DNA from: Rhizopus sp. PT2906
Lineage: Eukaryota; Mucoromycota; Mucoromycetes; Mucorales; Rhizopodaceae
Assembly: GCA_025529335.1 (NCBI GenBank)
Contig: JAMYHX010000147.1
Location: 1-64,000, forward strand
Length of the DNA: 64,000 bases
Reading direction: 5' to 3'
Notes under the pieces: generated by a model
Told to the model about the DNA's origin: nothing
Databases searched by the model: none
What the model saw: only the letters and a program-made list of their open reading frames with translations
Shown: in pieces, positions 23,205-33,970 of the stretch
Layout of the letters: every line of letters starts with the position of its first letter
Position numbering within the stretch: the first letter of the stretch is position 1
Position numbers and translations under genes: made by a program

Positions 23205-24803
23205 TCATTGATTTTTAACATTGTACTTCTTTTCAGTCTGCTGTTTTGTGATCTTTAGAACCAATGCAGCCTTGACCTTGTCAGTTAAATTCAGTGCATG
23301 CTTGATATTGAATTCCTCAACAGCCCTAAAAACGTTGTCATCAAAGCCTATATGAAGTTCAGCGATTTCACCAGAAGGAGATTTGACTTTAAACTTTATT
23401 TGATGTCTCTTTGCCATCTGATTTTCACGAGTTTCGACAGGAGAACCACTCGTACGGTCGTTCTGAGCCTGTTGATTAAGAACCCGACCAATTTCCTCGC
23501 GTACTCTCTCTGATGCATTTAGATTATCAAGAATAGAAACTGGATGATGAACAGGTCTCTCTTCGCCTGTTGAAGTCTTAGACAGATCAAATGCCATTTG
23601 AATTACCTTCTGTGGACTATTAGAGTCTATCTCGTCTCTTATACGCCTTTGATACGTAACAAGTGAGTGTTCTTGAAAGTCAAATGATGGTCCCCAACCT
23701 CCAAGTTCGACACTTTGAAAAGGAACTGTCGGTTGTTCAAGAGGCTCTTCAAAAGGAAAATCAAAGTTTTTAGTAGAAGGCTCAGATACTTGATTCAACT
23801 CAGTAGAGTGGCCATATTCAGTTGGCGGTTGCCAGTTTTCAGGAACGCTTGAATTAGAAGCCGTCTGTTGTTCAACAGCATGAGTGGGTACACGATCAGA
23901 TGCTTGATTCAAAGGATAAGGCGGATCTTCATTAAGTAAGTCACGCCAAGGGGGAGCCCTATATGCGTCATTTTCATTTCCCCAAATCGCGTTTGTTGTC
24001 GCGTCTTTTTGGTTTTCACATGACGCATTTCTTTCTGTAGACAAAGGTTCACTTGAAGGTACAGCCATGGTGTTGAATCGAGCACTAAGGTTTTCTATCT
24101 CATTTTCAGCAGATACAGCCTTTTCTTGCACAAGAGGTGTGGTTTCCCATGGAGGCTGCAATATAAAAGTGGAATCTTCATTTGCAGTGTTCATTGGGGC
24201 TTGTTCAGTGAAAGAAGCATTCTGAGGAACAGTGAATGCTTGATCAGCCTTGGACTGGTACTCATCTCTTCTTTCAGCAATATACATATCAGATCTTGAT
24301 AGTCTTACAGGATAGCCACTAGAGGGACCAGAAATAGCTGCAGCCGTAGCCTGATCAGTAATATCAGTCGTTCCCCACATGGATGATTCAGCGTTTTCCT
24401 GTCCCCATATTGGTTTACAGAGTTGAGAATTAGAAACACTTGCTGACATTTTAGACGCATTTCCTGCTGTTGATGCTGACCTATTAGGTTCACTTGAATA
24501 TGGCAAGATTACAGATGGTTGAACGGAGGCGATAAATGAGGTTTGTGGTTCATTACCACTACTTCTTCTGCTTGCATATCTTTGAGAGGATCTTGGAGGC
24601 CTTGGAGAGGAACCATACTCAGAATTTCTGTACTTTTTTACAATAAAATCTTTTTCAGGTTCCAAATGATTATAGTCTGTTTTCCATATAGAAGATGTAC
24701 TAGCTCTATCGGGAGGGACATGCTTTCTAAGAAGGGGATGATCTGGATCCAAATGACTCATGTCTTCAGGCTTATTATGAGTAGACTGATTCTTGATAAA
24801 CAT
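23205..24803 (-). CDS. Disordered Ser/Gln-rich protein with a C-terminal beta-grasp-like domain
   Basis: A single exon of about 532 residues starts at the ATG at 24803 (MFIKNQSTHNKPEDM). The frame remains open upstream to 24896, but that part is hydrophobic leader-like translation of a probable 5' UTR. Most of the protein is low-complexity with repeated short motifs around tryptophan (SIWKTD, PIWGQEN, SMWGTTD, AIWGNEN, PPWETT), suggesting linear docking motifs. The last 70 residues are ordered: IKFKVKSPSGEIAELHIGF, then RAVEEFNIKHAL, a pattern seen in ubiquitin-like or PB1-like beta-grasp domains. I do not recognise the family and assign no function. A read-through start at 24896 would add a possible membrane segment. 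Confidence 0.7.
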   Translation of the reverse strand: MFIKNQSTHNKPEDMSHLDPDHPLLRKHVPPDRASTSSIWKTDYNHLEPEKDFIVKKYRNSEYGSSPRPPRSSQRYASRRSSGNEPQTSFIASVQPSVILPYSSEPNRSASTAGNASKMSASVSNSQLCKPIWGQENAESSMWGTTDITDQATAAAISGPSSGYPVRLSRSDMYIAERRDEYQSKADQAFTVPQNASFTEQAPMNTANEDSTFILQPPWETTPLVQEKAVSAENEIENLSARFNTMAVPSSEPLSTERNASCENQKDATTNAIWGNENDAYRAPPWRDLLNEDPPYPLNQASDRVPTHAVEQQTASNSSVPENWQPPTEYGHSTELNQVSEPSTKNFDFPFEEPLEQPTVPFQSVELGGWGPSFDFQEHSLVTYQRRIRDEIDSNSPQKVIQMAFDLSKTSTGEERPVHHPVSILDNLNASERVREEIGRVLNQQAQNDRTSGSPVETRENQMAKRHQIKFKVKSPSGEIAELHIGFDDNVFRAVEEFNIKHALNLTDKVKAALVLKITKQQTEKKYNVKNQ

Positions 24804-24896
24804 AACGTTTGACCACTTCCAAATTAAATCAATGACAAAAAAAAGGGGGAAAGAAAGGGAAAAAAGGACTCTTTTAATGACAACAATGATTACCAT

Positions 24897-26271
24897 AAAC
24901 TATTCCTACACTGATAAATAATCAGAATAGCAGTCTCTACCTCTCTCTCTCTTTTTTTTTTTTAATCTTTCCCTTTTTGACGATCTCATTATTCAACATA
25001 TGACAAGACTAGTTTATGCTGAACATTAGAATCCTTACATTGCTATATGGCAATCTTCAAGCTGTACAAGTGTATATCTGTGTGTTTCTGTTGGTATGTC
25101 ACTTTATAAATTCATTGTCGTGTTATGATGTTGACAATGCCCAGTCAATTCCATAATAAAAGTTATTAATGAGTGAATATATTAAATATCATTTAAATTG
25201 ACAATCGATATACTAGATCACATTGTCAGATAAAGTGTTGCCTGAAAAAAAAAAAAAAAAAAAAAACTGCATGAAAATTAATGTAACCTTTTGATCCCTC
25301 CCCTCCCTTTACAGATGCTGCTCCGCTTGATTTCTAACCCAGGCACTCCCCTTTTCAGAGTAACGATGAATACCCACAAAAATTTAGTAGTGAAATAGGT
25401 GACAAAAAATATGACAGTTACACTAGTTCTTTGTGTTTTTTTTTTTTATTTTATATATATATATGACCTTGTTGATTGTTGTATTCGTATTTCTTTGTGG
25501 GTTTTTATTAAGAATTTTTACAAAGATTAGAAAAAGTAAGCAATTATTCTTAACAGTGAACAAAGCTGTCTAATGATGTGTGACTGACCTTTTTCTTTAT
25601 TACTTTGTGTTTTGTTGTTATGGTGTTTCATCGTCTTCACATAAATACACATTATCCATTTTAGTAGTTACAAAATAAATGTTAATACTTCGATCAGCCT
25701 ATTACAGATTACTGCGTCTTTATACTGCGTCGCCTATGTCTCGTGGTTTGTACTAGCCGCAGTAATCTTCAAGAACACATAAATATTTCATTATGCTTTA
25801 TCCAATAAAGGATTATTCTCTTATTATCATTCTACTATTCTATTCTTATTCCTAATTGGAAATCCTCTGATGTTCCAATTTTTGAGCCTATTCTTATTTT
25901 ATTCGTAACCTGCAAATATTACAAAGCTTGCCCCTATTCTGAGTAGCTTTAAAGTTAGCAGTCATATCGAATATTGAAAAGCACTTTGATACAAGGTACA
26001 ATCAACCTATTGTAAACAATGGATAATCGCGAAATTAATAGAAACATAGTGTTTGCATTAAATAAAAAGTCTTGTTTATGAAATTGTTGTCAGCTTGATG
26101 TTTACTTGATATTTTTACAGTTAATCAATAAAGTCACGATGTTTTCAAAACCATTGTAGATGCCGAATGTTTCCCAGAATCAAATTGTGCTATCTTCTTT
26201 TGCTCAAATAATAAAGGTATGTGCAATTGATAGATGCTTAAAGGTCAAGAAGCTTAATTTTCGATAGTAAC
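24897..26271. other. AT-rich intergenic region before the Fanzor remnant
   Basis: About 1.4 kb with a run of about 22 A at 25245-25266, a T-rich run near 25440 and a short TA repeat at about 25454. No ORF or RNA gene is supported. A possible element boundary is discussed in the findings. Confidence 0.5.
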
Positions 26272-29200
26272 ATGTCTAATTTTAAAACAAAACAAAAAAG
26301 CAAGTTCACAGCGTTTACTTATACATCTGCTCCAGTACTTGATAAACAAAAGCTGGCTGAGGAAGAACCACCAATTACCAAACAAACAAAGATTTATCAC
26401 AATAACGATCCACAATACAGAAAATACTTTGATGATTCTATGCGAAACTTTCTTAATAACAGTATTATTAACATAATACAAAAAAAGAACATCATTAGAA
26501 AATGAGTTAAGAAAGCTTCAAGAGAAGCTTGAAGAATCTATAAGTTTTCCAAGGGAAATAACGTCAATGGCAGCAGATTTAGCAGGCCTGGAAAGAAGTG
26601 TAATGACTGATTACATGGAAAAGAATGGCGAAAAAAAAGAAATCATCTGCTGTAGGTAGACTTTGTGAAAGAAAAATTTTAAAACTACTGCAGAAAATCT
26701 GAAAGGAACCTGGTTTTTCCACGAGAAGCATCATCATCGAAAGCGGAATCAGCTGCCACCCCAAAAGAATGTGAATAGAGAACTTGCTCTATATCATTAA
26801 AAAAAATAACAAGACCTGTCTACAGACATTGCAGATATAGTAAACAATAAATTGAAAGAATCCATGCTCAAATTAAGCGTCTATCGCTGTAGATTTTTTT
26901 CAATTATACAAATGATGGCCTTGATAATAAAAAACTATGCTTTTGTAACAAACAATGACTAAATGGTGCTACAAGAGACGCAAGGATATGACATCCGAAA
27001 ACTACTGCCGGTAAAATTTGTTGAACAAAATCAGATGACGCCAATATTGTCAGCTTTGTCTCTGTCAACCGAAGCAAAAGAGCATCATGCATAAGAACTT
27101 GCTTTGCTTTTACAGAGCAACACCTACATTTGATGTAGTCTTATTACTTTGAAGTGAATGGCCCAAACCAAAAAAAAAACCTGGAAAAAACACCTTGTTG
27201 AAAAATGCTATGTTCAAAGAATTAAACATTACAAAAGGCTCATATCATCAGAAAGAACTCCACAATGAGGAAATGTCGATAGCTTTGACTTTTATAATCA
27301 CAAACATCAAGAATATGTGGAGTGATAACACCATATTTAAAAAACTTCTAGATCATCTTTTGAATGTTTTATTAAAATTACACTTGGCTGAAAACATGGC
27401 TGCAGAATACAGCGAATATATCAAAAATATTAAAGAGAAATCAAAATCGACAACAGTGGCAACATCATCAGTAAGCAACTCTTTTTCTACAATTGACCAC
27501 AAACGATACATTCTTCGCTCAGAATACAAAAAGCTCAATAAATTAGAGCGTGAATTAGAGAGTCTTGATGATGAAAATAAAAGTCAACGTTATGAAAGAA
27601 GAATAACACGAGGTCATAACAGGATAACTTATCTCAAAAGTTTACCAAAGAAAACAGTCTCGGTGGGTTTTCGTACAAATACAAAGGGAATAGAAAATTA
27701 ATTACTTATCTATGTAGTCTGATACTAGTGATGTAGCAGCGAATAAAGCTAGCAAGAAATATAAAGATGATGCCAGTAGAATCCGTCTGTCTTGTTTACA
27801 ATCAGTTGCAAAGCATCTTCTTTTTTCATCTTGCACAGACATCACTAGAGACGACATTCAACGGGAGCTACCAGATATCACTGAAAAAGAGGTACAAACA
27901 CTGATGTTAATAGCTCAAACATTATAGCCTTACACCCCTGATAAACAAAACCGCTTTGTTGTAGCATTCCAAATTCCTCTTTGTATCCTTGCAAACGACA
28001 TTCTACGAGCGACAGGATATGCAAAATTTACTCATCAGCTCTTTCCTCTACCACATCTCTCGTATTTGAACGCCTTACAATTCAATGCGCCATCAGGTCC
28101 GGATGCATTGCTTATCTTTGATTTTAACCAAAAGGCAATCGATTCGATCGAGTATGCTCGATCTAACAAAGACGCAGTATTCTGTTCCATCTTTGATATG
28201 AACGAAATCACAAATATCTGCAATTCATATAGATTGAAATTCGTCCACAACATACAGATTCTACCAGGGTTAAAGACCGCAAGAATTCTAGGAACTACAA
28301 CAAAAGAACATTCTGACCTTTCATTGAAGAAATCACTCTCGTATACGCAGAGGATAGTCCAAGACCCGAATATCGTAGAACAACATCAAAAGGGGCTTGC
28401 CATTTTACAAGCCGAAATCATTGATTCACAGCAAGAGCTTAACAAAGCCCAAGCTACACTAGAAAAGCTGCGAAAATCTGATCAGGGAGTTATCCTTGGT
28501 GCCAAGACCAAGCAACTTAAAGATAGATTTAAATCTCTGCTGACGAGAGATGAACGGGAAAGTACGTGGCACGATATGAAGTGCTTGAAAGAGGAACGAA
28601 ATCATCATCGCATAGAGATAATCAATTGTCGCAGGCTTGTATCAAGCTTAAAACAGGACTTATATCGCAAAAGAATGGCTGTTCGATTTGATAAGGCGAT
28701 TCAGGAACAAGTGAAAAGAAGTGGACAAGAAAAAAAATGATCCAATCAAAATCAACTACCAAGCAACTGGTGTCTTCAATGCTACAAATTGCCTGATTGA
28801 TGGCGCGAACGATTTCACTTTCTCCGTTACTGATAATGGATTAGTAAACTTGTCGACAAGCGTGCCTTTCACTTCTCAATGGTTCCAATTCCATATTCAA
28901 CTGTGCAATCGTTATCACGTCTTGCAAGAACCTGACTTTGATATAAAAGATGAAGAAACAGCTTTCTTGAACTTGCCACAGTCAAAAACCATCAATGCGA
29001 ATGAGATTGATATAAATTGTATGCACCGGAAGAATAGAAAGCATCTAGAGCGGTTATAGAAAAGGACATCTCAGGGAGAAGAAGCTTCTACTTTAGAAGC
29101 CAAGTTGGAGGAAGCATCCTTATCAGCTAGCAACAATGTTGAGGAATTTCAGCAGAATTATCGTGTTCATGAGGATTGTTCGAAAAAGTTGAGAAGCTTT

Positions 29201-29813
29201 TATAGCAGTTCAAACAGAGTCAACAGATTACGAAGCCTCGAGATCCAGAAAAAAAAGTATTTGGATAACAGCAGAAGAGCGAAAGTTCTTGACCAAAGCT
29301 AACACTGGTGCTGATAAAAAGCAGACGCTTATGTTCATTGGGGATCGTGGCACTGGTGTCGGATCACGTATCAAAGGGTTTCGCAAATACGGAGGTAGGT
29401 GGAAGGAGCAGCTGCGTGGTAAACATGTCACTGTATGCATCACGAATGAACATATGACATCACAAACATGTATATATTGCTACCAGGAGCTTTGCCATCC
29501 AAAAGCTATACTGACAAAGAAGAATAAGCAAGTGTTACAAGAAAACAGGAGCGCCTTAATGTGCATGAATCCAAAATGTGTTGCTGTGAAGTCTGGGAAA
29601 TCAACCAAGTCTCGAGATGCGCTGTCTTCGCTAGCAATCGGTTTGTCTGGTTTGACCCAGTGTTTGATAGGCTCTCCTCTTCCACCATTTGCCCAATCTC
29701 AAATCAGTCAATTCAACACTGATATATTCAACAAACTTTCATGGTCCTTCGTTCCTGTAAGAGATCACTTGACGAGCATGGTGTGCTCATACGATAGTAA
29801 GATTCATTTTTAA
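26272..29813 (+). mobile_element. Decayed Fanzor (eukaryotic TnpB-like, RuvC nuclease) gene
   Basis: A run of plus-strand coding blocks (26272-26505, then about 26490-26660 in another frame, 27195-27701, about 27720-28740, 28721-29059, 29060-29290 and 29289-29813) reads as pieces of one long protein. The last block is diagnostic: FIGDRGTGVGSRIKG and KYGGRWKEQLRGK, then a zinc-binding module SQTCIYC...CMNPKC, followed by KSRDALSSLAIG, the RuvC-III Asp motif of TnpB/Fanzor proteins. A candidate RuvC-I Asp is TDNGLVN at about 28829-28849. TnpB/Fanzor proteins are RNA-guided DNA nucleases encoded by transposons. This copy is broken by frame changes at about 26490-26505, 28730 and 29280 and in-frame stops at about 27925 and 29057, so it is almost certainly non-functional unless introns rescue part of it. 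The full N-terminus is not certain. Confidence 0.82.
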
Positions 29814-30633
29814 GCTTCATTCGATATTCTAATTTGGTCTTTCTTATAAGTCGTTCCTTGTGAAGGGTAATGATCTTTTAAATTTGCAATAATTATGTGA
29901 CTTGCATTTATTCCTGCACACTTAAGCTTTTCGTCCCTTTTCAAGCTTTATTGAAAAGGAAGAATGGTTACTTGATATAGCATTAACTCAGTAACAGATC
30001 TGATATCAGTAGCATCAAGAGTATATAATAAAGCAAATAGACATTACCCTGAATATTACATAAACAAAGACTGCACAGCCTCATCGTCTGGGCAAGAAAG
30101 AGAAAAAGGGAAGAGACTGCAGCCACATACAATTGAGTTTATCAGTTATTGTGATACAAGCGCGTAGTTCTCTGCTTCATGTCAATTAATAGCCATTATG
30201 AAGTTAATTGAAATGGTTGATTAAAGAGAATCAGTATCATGAAACTGTGCAAATAAGAAATAAGATCTGAATTATAATCGATTGTTAATATCTCATTTCA
30301 AGGGTCTAGAAGAGAAGGGGGGGCATACTTATCAGAAACATATCCAACCTTTGTTCAAATAATTTTTTTATTCCCATAGTAACCCTTTTCCTTGAAAGTA
30401 AGAGAAGTCTTTTATTAATAGTAGCACCGTATTTTTGTTTGGCTGAAGCAAAAAGAAAGTGAAAAAAAGGGCCATTAGTGTAACCAGAAAGAGGCGAAGA
30501 GGCAAAGTCAGTTGATACTGTGTATTTTTAGAACCGATCAAAAAACATAGAAATATAAAAGAGAGACCAAGGGAAATGTCGAATCCGAATAATAGGCTTT
30601 TTTTTTCCTTTTTCTTTTCTTTATTTATTAAAC
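29814..30633. other. 3' flank of Fanzor and promoter of the GT49 gene
   Basis: It holds a perfect 9-bp hairpin at 29936-29959 (listed separately), then AT-rich sequence. TATAAAA at about 30554-30560, about 75 bp before the next ATG, is a plausible TATA box. Confidence 0.5.
29936..29959. other. Perfect hairpin downstream of the Fanzor remnant
   Basis: CCTTTTCAA and TTGAAAAGG form a 9-bp stem around a 6-nt loop, about 120 bp after the Fanzor stop codon. Guide RNAs of TnpB/Fanzor loci are encoded at the 3' end of the gene, so this could be part of a former guide-RNA scaffold or element end. The link is inference. Confidence 0.5.
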
Positions 30634-31994
30634 ATGAGTACCGATTCAATGGCTCGCAAGAATTACAAATGGTTAAGCATTCTGTTATTTATATCAAGCA
30701 TAGCTTTACTGTCAACCTACTATACAACACCCAGTACATCAAGTTACTCTTATTATAGACGAGCCGTATTTTATAGAGATGATTCTGAATTAGAAACAAC
30801 CAATACATCTGTGATGAGTTGGACAGATGGCAATGGTAAAACTTGTATATAGTAAGGTTGATCTCGTATTGATCTCTATTTATTGTAGGTGCCGTTCATC
30901 AATTGCCGATAGAAACTTTCTTTTCTAAATCATTCTCTTATTCTGGGCAGTCCAAGATTATCCCATACTACCATAAAGCTGAAATGAACCTGGAGTCCAA
31001 AGATATCACTATCGTTACCTTGGTCACCAGGAACAGAATACCCAATTTAGCAAGATTGGCAAAAAAATATAAAGGTATATATTTACTTTTATAGAAATGA
31101 AGGAACAGGAACTAATCTTATCTATTAGGTCCTATATCTACTACAATTCATATATCAGATGATGAAGAAGGCGAGTACACTTTGGAAATCTTGGAGCAAA
31201 CCATGGAAAAGAGTCCAGATATGCGTAAATATGTGGATGTCCATATCGTACGTGATAAGTTTGACAGAGAACTTAACCTGTGGAGAAATGTGGCCAAGTT
31301 GTTTGCAAGAACGGATTATGTACTACTACTTGATATCGATTTTTACCCTTGTACAGATATAAGGAATAACGTTTTGAATAATCCCAAAGCCATGTCCCTG
31401 CTTGAATCCGGTGAGGCTGCGCTAGTGATTCCTGCCTTTGAATTTTCAAAACAAGAAGATGGCTTGGATTACCGCACATTTCCCAAGAATAAGCCTGATC
31501 TCATAAAAGCCTACCAGGACAAAAAGATTGAAATGTTTCACTCATTCTGGTTACCTGGTCATGCTCCTACAGATTACGACCGCTGGACTTCTGTTGATGA
31601 TGACACCATCTATGAAGTGACTACCTACCAGCACTCTTATGAGCCATATGTTATCTATAAGAATCAAGGATCTCCCTGGTGCGATGAACGGTTCGCTGGC
31701 TATGGAAGCAACAAGGCTGCATGTCTCTATGAACTCTATATCTCTGGCGTGGATTATTATGTCTTACCAAATGACTTTATCATTCATCAAACACACGCAT
31801 ACCCTGATGAAGCAAGACAAGTGGAAAGATATTATAATAGAAGACTGTATACACAATTTAGGGAAGAATTATGTATTCGATTAGCACGTAGATTCATCTC
31901 TCAAAAGAAGTGGGATGATCCTATATCAGATAACTTGCGTAGAGAGTGTGCCTCTATTAAACCATTCCAAAGAGCCATTGCGAGATTCATGTAA
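30634..31994 (+). CDS. Glycosyltransferase family 49 (LARGE-like) type II membrane protein
   Basis: Exons 30634-30835, 30889-31074 and 31129-31994 give 417 residues. A single hydrophobic anchor near residues 10-26 (WLSILLFISSIALLS) after a short basic N-terminus predicts a type II Golgi membrane enzyme. The luminal part has DITIVTLVTRNRI, the metal-binding DxD motif in LLLDIDFYP (D198-I-D200), FWLPGHAPTDY, YEPYVIYKN, DERFAGYGSNKAA and DFIIHQTHAYPD, matching the Glyco_transf_49 family (LARGE/B4GAT1 relatives). These add sugars, such as glucuronic acid or GlcNAc, to glycans. The fungal acceptor is unknown. All joins keep frame and the motif set is complete, so the gene is probably functional. 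Confidence 0.88.
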
Positions 31995-32640
31995 CATTTT
32001 ATTCACTTTCTTTGGCTTATATATTTGCTTGTACATTACCATCTTTTTTTTTCTTTCATTCTTTTTTTTTTCTCTTTACATACATAATAATAAACATTTA
32101 TACAAAAATGGCAATTTAAACTCTTACCAAATATATATAAGCCCAAAACTCCTGAAATATAGATTTTAAGCCAAATGTGGTAAAGTGGACATCACTAGGC
32201 GTACATGTCTTTGTCAAATGCCACTTTATTTCTCTATTGTGTTGCAAATAGAAAAAGACAGCCAAAAATGGAGGATTAGAATCCTTTTTTTTTTTTTTAA
32301 ACAATCAACTAGCATTTTGAGACAATACAGCTAGGGTCTTTTTTTTTCTATCTGTGCACTGAGCGGAACTACTACTAGTGTAGCTGCCTTGGACTATGTT
32401 AACCATGAGGATGCTCGCTTAACTTTCTGTTATGAAACACAGTTTATTGATTGAGAAAATACTTTGTGAGATTAGGGCTTAGTAGCACCCAATTTAGTAA
32501 AATGGTTATCGTTACACACATCGTGCTGCGTTGTGACAGGAGATTAAAGTCGTGCCAGACAGAAATCAGTGTTGCACTGGTCCAAGAATGAATGCTGTCC
32601 CTGATCCCAAAAGAGCTTTTCTTAGCCTTATCATCCTAAC
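31995..32640. other. Intergenic region downstream of the GT49 gene
   Basis: T-rich runs at 32041-32080 and 32285 and AT-rich sequence. No gene is seen. Confidence 0.45.
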
Positions 32641-32689
32641 GAATTGACCTTATCCGGGGGATCACTTTCACTGTTTGGTGCTTGTAATT

Positions 32690-33010
32690 CAGCATGCTCG
32701 TATATACTGAAAAGGTAACATAGAGACCCATTGCCTCATCCTTCTCTTCTACTTTTCAGCTGTTCTGACCAATAATTCATGAGAGTATTTCTTGACATGA
32801 CTATTCACCATACCATTTATACCATCAAAATCTTCCCTTGAAATGGCCTTCTTTTTTTGCATACTGAAAGATTTTGTGGCTGGCTTCTAAGGTAAGATCT
32901 TCAGTAATGCGGTTGCTTAACTTCAATTCTACAGGCCCATCAATACTCTCATCTAGAACAGGACTGGTATCAAAAGCTTCTCCTTCATAAACATTGTACT
33001 CATACCATTT
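32690..33010 (-). pseudogene. Frameshifted relic of an unknown, possibly transposon-related, protein
   Basis: On the minus strand from about 33005, about 60 codons read cleanly (YEYNVYEGEAFDTSP, ending KKEGHFKGRF) before a TGA. A frame shifted by one then continues DGINGMVNSHVKKYSHELL. The joined text has normal amino-acid composition, so it is a disabled gene fragment rather than chance. The family is not recognised. It abuts the palindromic element at 33095. Confidence 0.45.
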
Positions 33011-33094
33011 TCAAGCACACTGTCAATAGACATGGCATCTGTTTCGCAATTATCCATGACACTAATATTATCAGTTTGTACGATTGGAAAGTCA

Positions 33095-33226
33095 TTTTAG
33101 AATTAGTATACGAATTTATGAAGTACCGTCATAACTACACTTGAAGTGATCTTGAGTGATTACAGCCAAGATCACTTCAAGTGAAATTATGATGATGCTT
33201 CATACATTCGTATACTACATCTAAAA
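33095..33226. repeat. 132-bp foldback (MITE-like) inverted repeat
   Basis: The two ends match as inverted repeats: TTTTAGAATTAGTATACGAA on the left and its near-complement ending CGTATACTACATCTAAAA on the right. The inner arms CACTTGAAGTGATCTTG (33138-33154) and CAAGATCACTTCAAGTG (33167-33183) are a perfect 17-bp pair around a 12-nt spacer. The whole unit could fold into one long hairpin. There is no coding capacity. Size and structure suit a miniature inverted-repeat element. Confidence 0.8.
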
Positions 33227-33301
33227 GAAGCATCTACCCCCCATTATTGATCTTCGAGTAATATTTTTTTTAACCATAGATTTGGTCAACCCATTTGTAC
33301 C

Positions 33302-33402
33302 CGTAACAGTTACGTTATGTTACGATTTGTGTTGTGCTATTTTTTATTAGACGATGTAACTGTAAAGTTACAATTCTGTTACGGTTTTGTTACAGTTCTT
33401 GT
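33302..33402. repeat. Cluster of GTTAC/GTAAC motifs
   Basis: GTAAC and GTTAC pentamers recur about eight times within about 100 bp, in both orientations and with irregular spacing. This could be subterminal repeats of a transposon or a protein-binding cluster. There is no tandem periodicity. Confidence 0.5.
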
Positions 33403-33422
33403 CGTATTTGACCATATCTAAT

Positions 33423-33477
33423 ACTAATCTTTACGTGTGAGATTACATTTGATTAATCACACGTACCTTAATTAGTA
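33423..33477. repeat. 55-bp palindrome
   Basis: TACTAAT, 3 nt, TACGTGTGA, a 16-nt centre, TCACACGTA, 5 nt, ATTAGTA: two consecutive perfect complementary blocks (9 bp and 7 bp). It is a clear hairpin or cruciform former next to other element debris. Confidence 0.75.
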
Positions 33478-33574
33478 CTCCAGCCTCTTTTAAAATAACC
33501 TAATTTCTTTTTGCTATGAGTTCTTTTACTTTTAATAAAGAATAAAACAGAGAATCACCACTTCTTTGTTTTCA

Positions 33575-33970
33575 TTCTACATATTTACACAAGTATTGGC
33601 AACAATTACCAATACCTCAATAAGTGTATGTGATACTGGAATCCAACATTACGAAAGTATATTAAATACTGCAGAACGTATGCAATATGATTCCCCGGCA
33701 TTGCAAAACGAAGCTTTTGCTGGAATTCAGAAATTAAAGCAAATTAAAAGACGCTTTGAAGAAGTGGATACTGAAAAGTTCCCAGATAGTATAAGTACCA
33801 AAAGTACCGATGAAGAAAAGTACGACAAAACCATGAAGTTTGTTGAAAACTATAAGTCATCACGCAAACGAATGGACTGGCGTAATTGCCATGTTCAGCT
33901 TCAAGAAAAAACGGATGTTATTAAATATAAGAACCATGAGGTATTGCGCGTACAGTACAGTAGATTTTAA
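33575..33970 (+). pseudogene. Unrecognised coding fragment (about 130 codons) without an ATG at its start
   Basis: The frame is open for about 134 codons to a TAA at 33970 with normal composition (SVCDTGIQHYESILNTAER, then KKLKQIKRRFEE-like helical text). The first in-frame ATG is well inside, at RMQYDS. It could be a terminal exon or a truncated relic. Given the palindromes just upstream, I favour transposon debris. No family recognised. Confidence 0.3.

Noticed and set aside
24804..24896. Extended N-terminus with a possible membrane helix for the disordered protein
   Set aside because: The extra 31 residues are AT-rich leader-like sequence, and a downstream ATG is followed by normal coding composition.
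33302..33402. Possible CRISPR-like array
   Set aside because: The repeats are only 5 nt, irregularly spaced and in both orientations, in a eukaryotic genome.
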